Of a DNA stretch of 39,091 bases, positions 34,038-39,091 are shown in pieces. The notes under the pieces are model-generated. The model was not told where the DNA came from. It saw only the letters and a program-made list of their open reading frames with translations, and ran no database searches. The DNA comes from Paracoccus litorisediminis (lineage in GTDB: Bacteria; Pseudomonadota; Alphaproteobacteria; Rhodobacterales; Rhodobacteraceae). Both the position numbers and the translations under genes were made by a program. Position 1 is the first letter of the stretch. Each line of letters begins with the position of its first letter. The DNA is taken from NCBI RefSeq assembly GCF_009711205.1, contig NZ_WMIG01000030.1, forward strand, positions 1 through 39,091, read 5' to 3'.

Positions 34038-34445
34038 TCAATCGATTAGCCTGTATTTTGGTCTTGTCTTTTTGGTTCGATGAACCAAACGCAGTCCACT
34101 GAACTCAAGCGAACCTGCTGCGCCACGCAGGTACGAGGGGCTGAATTGAGCATAGACAGAGCACGTAATGTTCGGGTTCGTATGCCCGAGGAACTGGGTT
34201 TCCCTCAATCGGCATCGCGGCTTCGACCATGAACCGCCCGGCAGCGCGGCGCAGATCGTGCCGCGTGCTATTCCGGCCCGCGTCACAGCAGCATTGAATC
34301 CCGTGCTGATGCTCTCCATCCGTCGCCCGGTGCGTTCGGTAGTAAAAGGCGACAGCGCCACTTCTTTCACCTGCAACAGAGCGGCTCGTGCGGTGTGGTT
34401 TATCGGCACGGTGGCGCGGCCCTTCTTCGGCCCTATGGACGGGCT
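34038..34445 (-). pseudogene. Decayed tyrosine recombinase (integrase), C-terminal part
   Basis: Three pieces of one integrase C-terminal domain are visible on the minus strand. The first (from about 34445) reads KKGRATVPINHTARAALL and continues to FNAAVTRAGI. The second is in another frame and reads RHDLRRAAGRFMVEAAMP, the box with the catalytic H-x-L-R. The third returns to the first frame and reads QFLGHTNPNITCSVYAQFSP, with the GH motif and the nucleophile tyrosine, then runs to RPKYRLID and a stop 6 bp from tRNA-Arg. Two compensating frameshifts thus keep a 123-codon frame open from 34409 but replace the catalytic Arg box with nonsense residues. The N-terminal half is missing. The enzyme must be inactive. 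Confidence 0.82.
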
Positions 34446-34901
34446 GGAAGGCTGGGCACCGGATCAAGATCGCTGAGGCATGCGCAATGCCGAGATCGCG
34501 AAAGCTGCTTTCGCCGCACTGATGGAAGCCCCAAGCCCCGCATCAACGACGAGAGCCGCAGGGCGATCCTCGCTCAGCACGTTAGAGAAGCCAAGATCGA
34601 TCAAAGTAGGGTCCGAATTGTCTAGTGGGAAGTCCGACCAACCGGCATCATGGCTCTATGTCGCTCCTGTATGTCCCCGCGCAGGTAGGCGTATTCGAGC
34701 AAAGAGCTAACTTCTGGCTCCCGCTGCGATGCGCCCTTCGGGTTCCGTTAATATTTATCTTATCGGCCCAGGCCAGTCCTTTCATTGAAATTACAATTAA
34801 AAAAAGTCTAGCCGTTCTTCTGGATATTTCAGTGCAATTATCAACAATAACATTCCGGCCGATCGAGTTTCCGAGAATTATACGTAAAATATATTTGGAG
34901 A
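34446..34901. other. Degenerate island sequence with no supported gene
   Basis: No intact gene is visible. Around 34480-34624 two short plus-strand pieces in different frames read MRNAEIAKAAFAALME and PKPRINDESRRAILAQHVRE. They look like one short protein broken by a frameshift, possibly a DNA-binding or antitoxin remnant. From about 34740 the DNA becomes clearly AT-rich compared with the rest of the window, as is common in acquired DNA. Confidence 0.5.
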
Positions 34902-34931
34902 TACGATCGGATTATCGTAATAACTTATAAT
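34902..34931 (+). promoter_or_regulatory. Consensus -10 box with an operator-like inverted repeat upstream of gene 34958
   Basis: TATAAT at 34926-34931 is a perfect -10 hexamer, 27 bp before the ATG at 34958. Immediately upstream, TACGAT (34902-34907) and ATCGTA (34914-34919) form a dyad with a 6-bp spacer, covering the place where a -35 box would be. No good -35 sequence is present at 16-18 bp, so the promoter may need an activator or be blocked by a repressor at the dyad. Confidence 0.5.
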
Positions 34932-34957
34932 TTAATCATAACTCATTTGGTGCTGCA

Positions 34958-35872
34958 ATGCATATCTCGTCCACTGTTATTGCGCTTGCGTTATTGAGGA
35001 ACGACGGACCCACGTCTGGCAGCCTGACCTCGCAAGTGACTTCGAACGTGGCGGGTCTGACTGCCGTGGAGGGGGTTTCCGCAATAACCACGCTGCAGAA
35101 GCAGTCATCTGACACCTATGATGAACTCGACGATCCTGAGTTCAGAATGATTCTGGCGTTGGGCGACAGGAGATCCGAGGCCATGAGCGAGCTTCTATCA
35201 GGCGAGGTTGGTCTATTCGATGCTGAAATTGTTCAGACCATGGGCGGCAAGGTCCATTTTCAACAACGGAGCGATACTTGGCTGGAGTTCGAGGGAAGCT
35301 TCGTGCCCGCATACGAAGCGGCGATGGGTATGACCGCGCCGCAGCGTGATGCGAATTTCCCGGCGCGGTCGGATGCCATGGCTTATGCGTATCACTTCGG
35401 GAAAGCGCTTTTTGAAACGATAAACAGGGTAGTTAACGCAAAGCTCGAAATAGAAGCGAATAGCGACACCATGCTAGACGCTTCGGGCCAACTCTACGGC
35501 ATTACACGAGGTGGTAGGCTATTTGGCAGTTGGGATGCGATGGAGGCTGCAGATGCCCACGGCACAAGTGCCATTGTGGGTGATATGCTATACATGGAGA
35601 GAAACGCCGCCTCGTTGGCCAATCTGTTCAGCTTCGTTTCAGCCAGCGTGACCAAACCGGCCTATGAGTTCGCGTTCACGGGTTTCAGCATTAGCCACGG
35701 CACGTTGGGCAAGATCATGGATGTAGCGGCGGACGGATCGATTACCCTCTATGGTGCGGACGGCAAAGCATACGATGTTGCAGATTACAGCGCGCGCAAC
35801 ATCAACGGCGGTATACCTGAGCTTCGCAATGATCTGATCCGGCGGGCGGACAGAAGTCCGATAAATGCATAA
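34958..35872 (+). CDS. Unrecognised 304-residue protein in the tRNA-Arg island
   Basis: A full-length open frame with coherent protein composition but no family I know. The N-terminus (MHISSTVIALALLRNDGP) is mildly hydrophobic yet too short and broken for a clear signal peptide. A Ser/Thr/Val-rich segment follows to about residue 50. Then come acidic stretches (DTYDELDDPEFRMILALGD) and an alternating hydrophobic/aromatic region (FQQRSDTWLEFEGSFVPAY). A C-terminal part, with repeated D-G-S/D-G-K turns (DVAADGSITLYGADGKAYD), suggests beta strands. There is no cysteine and no membrane helix. The Shine-Dalgarno site is poor. The gene is preceded by an AT-rich promoter with an operator-like repeat and followed by a possible terminator. 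It could be an exported, phage-derived or island-encoded accessory protein; the function is not assigned. Confidence 0.7.
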   Translation: MHISSTVIALALLRNDGPTSGSLTSQVTSNVAGLTAVEGVSAITTLQKQSSDTYDELDDPEFRMILALGDRRSEAMSELLSGEVGLFDAEIVQTMGGKVHFQQRSDTWLEFEGSFVPAYEAAMGMTAPQRDANFPARSDAMAYAYHFGKALFETINRVVNAKLEIEANSDTMLDASGQLYGITRGGRLFGSWDAMEAADAHGTSAIVGDMLYMERNAASLANLFSFVSASVTKPAYEFAFTGFSISHGTLGKIMDVAADGSITLYGADGKAYDVADYSARNINGGIPELRNDLIRRADRSPINA

Positions 35873-35904
35873 CGCTGCCCTTGCTAAGTTTCGAATGACT
35901 TATC

Positions 35905-35941
35905 GCGCCCGGAGAAAACGCCTCGCGGGCGCTTCTCATTT
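35905..35941 (+). terminator. Possible terminator after the 34958 gene
   Basis: GCGCCCG (35905-35911) pairs with CGGGCGC (35926-35932) around a 14-nt loop that has its own GAG/CTC pairing, followed by TTCTCATTT. It lies 32 bp after the stop. Confidence 0.4.
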
Positions 35942-36102
35942 CACGCGCTTGCACTCGGACGCCAGATCGACGTGCCAGTCACCAACCCGAAGCCGGATGC
36001 CCTCGCGGCCTTTCAGTGCTTTCACGTTGTTCGTTTGCGATGCCGGGTCGGTATCCGCGTAAAGGCTTTCAGGGCTTCTTTGGTGGTGGTGATCTGTTTC
36101 AT
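35936..36102 (-). pseudogene. Decayed RelE/ParE-type toxin
   Basis: On the minus strand, the ATG at 36102 gives MKQITTTKEALKAF, the usual start of short RelE-family toxins. The frame then changes and continues as YADTDPASQTNNVKALKGRE and GIRLRVGDWHV, which matches the conserved RelE core (NNVKxLKGREGxRLRVGDWRV). The roughly 15-25 residues normally between these pieces are gone and the frame is shifted. After GDWHV the sequence diverges (DLASECKRVK, stop), so the C-terminal strand is also lost. RelE toxins cut mRNA on the ribosome; this copy should be dead. No intact antitoxin gene is seen beside it. Confidence 0.65.
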
Positions 36103-36116
36103 GGCTACAGGTGTAG

Positions 36117-36275
36117 TCATAGCCGAACTATTGCATGATCCGGCGACCCTTCCGTTCTTATCCACTCGATCCTCCCCGAGTGGAAGCCTGGCCCCGGTTC
36201 CCTCCGTGCCGCCTGAACCAGGTTGGAACGGATCGTGATCATCGCGCCCTTGTGTTCGAGGGCTTTGGTCACCAT
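36117..36275 (-). CDS. Small open frame of 52 codons upstream of the RelE remnant
   Basis: The frame from the ATG at 36275 reads MVTKALEHKGAMITIRSNLV and continues for 52 residues to a TGA at 36117. It lies directly upstream of the RelE remnant and its stop overlaps an ATG just before it. I do not recognise it, and it may be chance or a decayed gene. Confidence 0.2.
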   Translation of the reverse strand: MVTKALEHKGAMITIRSNLVQAARREPGPGFHSGRIEWIRTEGSPDHAIVRL

Positions 36276-36284
36276 TTCCTATCC

Positions 36285-36536
36285 ATGATAGAAATAAGCT
36301 GGGGCAAACCCCTGACACTCGTCGTCACTGAGAGCGGTGACACACAGAAGATCTCGACCATCGAACAGGCGAAATACTGGCTGCGGAAGCGCTGGCCGGT
36401 TGTAGATGATGCCCGCCAGCGCGCTCTCGCGGCGGTCGAAAGCGCCATGGAATGCATGCTGCCGGTGCAGGTCGCTCGGAAGGCCTTTGAAAACGCGGCA
36501 CAGTCCGCTGGTTTCCGGACGGCCGACCTGGCCTGA
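36285..36536 (+). CDS. DUF982 domain protein
   Basis: An 83-residue protein that fits the DUF982 family: W-G-K-P-L-T-L at the start (EISWGKPLTLVV), then ISTIEQAKYWLRKRWPVVDD, ALAAVESAME and PVQVARKAFENAAQSAGF. Proteins of this family are common on plasmids and islands of Rhizobiales and Rhodobacterales; their role is unknown. The ATG at 36285 is chosen because the family domain starts there; the reading frame is open further upstream but that part is unlike the family. No good ribosome-binding site is seen. A strong terminator follows, which supports a real gene. Confidence 0.72.
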   Translation: MIEISWGKPLTLVVTESGDTQKISTIEQAKYWLRKRWPVVDDARQRALAAVESAMECMLPVQVARKAFENAAQSAGFRTADLA

Positions 36537-36588
36537 CGTCCACGGGCAAGGCAGAGGCCTTTCCCGATTTGGAGGATGAACATTGACG

Positions 36589-36621
36589 AGGAGGGCGGAT
36601 ATTCCGTCCTCCTACTTGTTT
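36589..36621 (+). terminator. Rho-independent terminator after the DUF982 gene
   Basis: AGGAGGGCGGA (36589-36599) pairs with TCCGTCCTCCT (36603-36613), 11 bp with one G-T wobble and a 3-nt loop, followed by ACTTGTTTTC. It lies 52 bp after the stop. Confidence 0.6.
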
Positions 36622-37331
36622 TCGGCACTCACTTCGCCATGCAAGGCCTGCGCGTACTCCAGTCCGCCCATCTCTGAACAACGCCCTTGGTCCGAGCAAG
36701 GGCCGGCGGCATTCATAGCCCGGCAGGACGATCGACAGTCTGGCGGGTGATTTGCCTTGCCGGTCGCATCAATGATGCTGCCCCACGGCTTGCTGTCATC
36801 ACGCCCTTACCAAATTCGAGACGCTGGCCTCGCTGCACGCGATATGAGCGGATGTTTCGGAACGCGGCGCAACACGGCCATGGCTCGACCATTTCGAAGA
36901 AACAGGCATTTGCTGCGCGAGGTATAAGTACCCGCAAAGGTTCGCAACTATGGCCCGCCCGTGTCGGCGGCCCTTGTCGATCACGCAGGCCGCTCGATCA
37001 ACGACGATCTATTGCCGCCACCCAGACTCCTCAAGAGAAACCTCCGGAACTGCAATTCCGCGTCGGCGCAGCATACCCTCAATGTCTTGATCATGGTGTA
37101 GGCAGAACTGCTCACCTTTGATCATGCCGGAATTTCTGCTGAGTTAAGCCGCGAACACTGCCGCCGCGTCAATCTGTTCGTCGGCATGAGCGCGTGACAA
37201 CGCATTCGTGGTTGAAAACCCCACTTCTGCAAGCTAACCGCAAGGGGCCTGAACAAACCGCTGCCTCAATGGCTTTTGCCGAGGTTGCGGAACTCTCTGG
37301 CATTTTGTCGGAAGAGGATGAACAGGCACAG
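36622..37331. other. Gene-poor, degenerate stretch before the desaturase
   Basis: Several overlapping frames are open here but none has a convincing start, ribosome-binding site or domain. One minus-strand piece, noted separately at 37009-37125, may come from a transposase. The frame of the desaturase is open back to a GTG at 37194, but the added residues look unrelated to that family. Confidence 0.5.
37009..37125 (-). pseudogene. Possible IS6-type transposase remnant
   Basis: The minus-strand frame from the ATG at 37125 contains DQDIEGMLRRRGIAV, which resembles the R-D-I-E-E-M-L-x-E-R-G-I-x-V segment near the N-terminus of IS6-family transposases. The rest of the 38-residue frame does not follow the family and no inverted repeats were found. 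The likeness is short and could be chance. Confidence 0.25.
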
Positions 37332-38372
37332 ATGACAGATCAGACCGGCCAGCCCGATTCGGCGCCCTCCCGCAACGCGCGCGCCTGGCTCAGCGTTCTG
37401 GCGCGGTATCGCGAACCGACGACGGCGCGCAGCCTATTTGAGCTGGCAGTAACGCTGGTGCCGTTTTTCGCGCTCTGGACGCTGGCATGGCTTTTGCTGT
37501 CAGTGAACGCTTGGCTGGCACTTGCCGTGGCGCTGTTCAACGGGACATTCCTCGTCAGGATTTTTATCATCCAGCATGATTGCGGACATGGCTCGTTTCT
37601 TGCCAACAGAACCGCGCAGGACTGGATCGGTCGCAGCCTCGGGGTTCTGACACTGACGCCCTATGCTGTCTGGAAGCGGACGCATTCCATCCATCACGCG
37701 CATCATGGCGACCTCGATCAGCGGGGGATCGGCGATGTGCTGACGCTGACGATCAATGAGTACCGGGCACGCTCGATCTTCGGTCGCTTTATGTACCGGC
37801 TTTATCGCCATCCGCTGGTCCTGTTCGTGCTGGGACCAAGCTATCTGTTCATCCTTCAGAACCGGCTGCCGATCGGGCTGATGAAATCCGGCTGGCGCTA
37901 CTGGGCCTCGGCTATGGGCACCAATGCGATGATCGGGATTGCGCTTGCGCTGATCGCCTGGTTCGGCGGGCTGATGCCGGTGCTGCTGGTCTTCCTGCCC
38001 ACCTCGATCGTTGCAGCGACGATCGGCGTGTGGCTGTTCTATGTCCAGCACCAGTTCGAAGAGACCCATTGGTCGCGGGGCGAAAACTGGCAGCTCCATC
38101 ACGCGGCGCTGGAAGGCAGTTCACATTATGTCCTGCCGCAGCCGTTGCGCTGGCTTTCCGGAAATATCGGCATCCACCATGTGCATCACCTGTATTCCCG
38201 GATCCCGTTCTACCGGCTGCCCGAAGTGCTCAGGGATCACCGAGAACTGGCAGAGGCGCAACGCCTGACCATCGGAGAAAGCTTGACGACCGCGCGGCTG
38301 CATCTGTGGGATGAAATCGAGGGTAAACTGGTCTCCTTCACAGAGGCGCGCGCGAGATATGGTCGGGTTTGA
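37332..38372 (+). CDS. Membrane fatty acid desaturase
   Basis: A 346-residue di-iron membrane desaturase. All three histidine boxes are present: HDCGH (in IIQHDCGHGSFL), HSIHHAHH (in RTHSIHHAHHGDLD) and HHVHH (in IGIHHVHHLYSRIPFYRLPE). Four or more hydrophobic helices lie around them, including LVTLVPFFALWTLAWLLL-like and IGIALALIAWFGGLMPVLLV segments. The family inserts a double bond into acyl chains, using ferredoxin or cytochrome b5 as electron donor; the sequence style is that of bacterial omega-6/Delta12-like enzymes. The ATG at 37332 is chosen because AGAGGA lies upstream and the family start is near; GTG 37194 and ATG 37269 are alternatives. It is intact among broken genes and may be chromosomal or cargo. 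Confidence 0.88.
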   Translation: MTDQTGQPDSAPSRNARAWLSVLARYREPTTARSLFELAVTLVPFFALWTLAWLLLSVNAWLALAVALFNGTFLVRIFIIQHDCGHGSFLANRTAQDWIGRSLGVLTLTPYAVWKRTHSIHHAHHGDLDQRGIGDVLTLTINEYRARSIFGRFMYRLYRHPLVLFVLGPSYLFILQNRLPIGLMKSGWRYWASAMGTNAMIGIALALIAWFGGLMPVLLVFLPTSIVAATIGVWLFYVQHQFEETHWSRGENWQLHHAALEGSSHYVLPQPLRWLSGNIGIHHVHHLYSRIPFYRLPEVLRDHRELAEAQRLTIGESLTTARLHLWDEIEGKLVSFTEARARYGRV

Positions 38373-38495
38373 TGCTGGTCACCGGGTCTCGGCTTGGGCA
38401 AGCGTTCAGCGTCCCGAAAGCAGCGTGATGATCAGTAGTATCGTATGAATGGCGACGCCCCTGACGACGGAATCCATTTCTCGCCTATGGTAGAA

Positions 38496-38780
38496 CTAGG
38501 ATGCGAACGCTTCCATTTTCGCCATCAAGGCACTCGTCCAGCCGAAATGCATCGGTCGGGTCGAGATGCGGACCTTGCTCGGGGTCGCGGCTTGTACAGT
38601 AAATCTCATCACATGCGTCGGGTAGCCTAGGCTGCTTTCCTCGGGGTCCGGCTGAATGCGGTCAATTGCGAAGCCTGTGTTTCTCCCCTTGCCGAATGTG
38701 ATCCGGGTCTCGTCCCATTCCTCCCAGCGCGCGATACGGGGTATTTCGGCCGCGGTCCCGGGAAAGCGCATCTCCTGCAT
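38496..38780 (-). CDS. Small protein of unknown function, perhaps a frameshifted exported protein
   Basis: A 94-residue frame starting MQEMRFPGTAAEIPRIARWE and rich in charged residues and aromatic strands (WDETRITFGKGRNTGFAIDR). No family is recognised. Just upstream, in a neighbouring frame, MALPFALLGLTGSGSA looks like a signal peptide or lipoprotein leader, with its ATG at about 38833-38835. A one-base shift would join the leader to this protein through AALNMQEM. No ribosome-binding site stands before the inner ATG at 38780. So the gene is either short and real, or a broken exported protein gene. Confidence 0.45.
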   Translation of the reverse strand: MQEMRFPGTAAEIPRIARWEEWDETRITFGKGRNTGFAIDRIQPDPEESSLGYPTHVMRFTVQAATPSKVRISTRPMHFGWTSALMAKMEAFAS

Positions 38781-38835
38781 ATTTAGCGCTGCCGCTGCCA
38801 GTCAGTCCAAGAAGCGCAAAGGGCAAGGCCATAGC

Positions 38836-39091
38836 CAAGCCAGACTCTAGGCACGCCAATAACGTCCCTAAAAATCGCGGTGTTCCTCAAATTGCAGCCC
38901 ATTCGCGATTGCAGGAATCTGAAGGTTTTCGGTGATGTTAGCAACCTCATCACAGCGGAAAATCAGCCGTAAAGCCCCGCTGAAAACCGCTGAACGAAGG
39001 GTTTGTTCCGGCCTCGCGAAGATTCGGCACCATGGAACCCCGATCCCCTGAGGGGGTTGTGGCCCGACCCCGGGCGCACCCGCCTTACGGT
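38836..39091. other. Right end of window without a supported gene
   Basis: No start, domain or RNA is recognised. On the minus strand one frame is open from the window edge to a TGA at about 38960 and ends NKPFVQRFSAGLYG; another is open to about 38873. Either could be the tail of a gene beyond the window. CCCCTGAGGGG near 39050 is a short palindrome without a T-run. Confidence 0.35.

Noticed and set aside
34071..34089. Hairpin TTTGGTTC-GAT-GAACCAAA after tRNA-Arg
   Set aside because: It lies in the integrase remnant coding end and has no T-tract after it in either direction, so I did not call it a terminator.
34625..34930. A 101-codon plus-strand frame in AT-rich DNA
   Set aside because: There is no ribosome-binding site or family likeness, and it runs through the promoter elements of the 34958 gene.
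36253..36262. GTTCGAGGG resembling the T-arm of tRNA-Arg
   Set aside because: The match is limited to the common TTCGA core and lacks the rest of the tRNA 3' end.
38643..38656. GGGTCCG match to the 3' end of tRNA-Arg as a possible attR
   Set aside because: Only about 7 bp match; far shorter than usual att repeats and expected by chance in GC-rich DNA.

Overview
The window looks like chromosome of an alphaproteobacterium of the Rhodobacteraceae, most likely Paracoccus or a close relative. The reasons are the high GC content, a Shemin-pathway 5-aminolevulinate synthase (hemA) with an FNR-type box upstream, a membrane-anchored cytochrome c552 (CycM) divergent from prephenate dehydratase, and a short SRP RNA. 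The genus is inferred from gene content and protein style; no database search was possible.

Layout. Positions 242-34031 are a compact, ordinary core segment with tRNA genes at both ends: tRNA-Gln(TTG) on the left and tRNA-Arg(TCT) on the right. Each tRNA has integrase sequence beside its 3' end. On the left, the N-terminus of a tyrosine recombinase runs off the window. On the right, a mutated recombinase remnant ends 6 bp from the tRNA. The core carries, in order: an SBF-like transporter, a small lipoprotein, an M20 dipeptidase, hemA, a RodZ-like protein, ispG, a DsbA-like thioredoxin, an aminotransferase, a cell-wall amidase, a class A penicillin-binding protein, prfB, a LysE exporter, a patatin, psuG-psuK (pseudouridine catabolism), the SRP RNA, an SRPBCC protein, prephenate dehydratase and cycM. 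Then come yejABEF with a translationally coupled glycosyltransferase, a secreted protein of unknown function, a DnaJ-domain protein, cysA-sbp-cysT-cysW (sulfate uptake) and a GNAT acetyltransferase.

Right flank (34032-39091). This part is different: it is patchy, partly AT-rich, and full of broken genes. It holds the integrase remnant, an unrecognised cysteine-free 304-residue protein behind a consensus -10 box and an 18-bp inverted repeat, a decayed RelE-type toxin, a DUF982 gene, a possible IS6-type transposase scrap, an intact membrane fatty acid desaturase, and a possibly frameshifted exported protein. The best reading is an old tRNA-Arg genomic island that has largely decayed.

How genes work together. 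Amidase, PBP1A and the RodZ-like protein serve cell-wall growth and shape. YejABEF is a complete dipeptide/oligopeptide-type ABC importer. CysA-Sbp-CysT-CysW is a complete sulfate/thiosulfate importer whose four genes overlap by 4 bp each. PsuK and PsuG together convert pseudouridine to uracil and ribose 5-phosphate. The most interesting leads are the orphan gene at 34958 with its operator-like promoter, the two tRNA/integrase junctions, the palindrome-rich hemA promoter and the glycosyltransferase fused into the yej operon. I did not find a clearly new multi-gene system.
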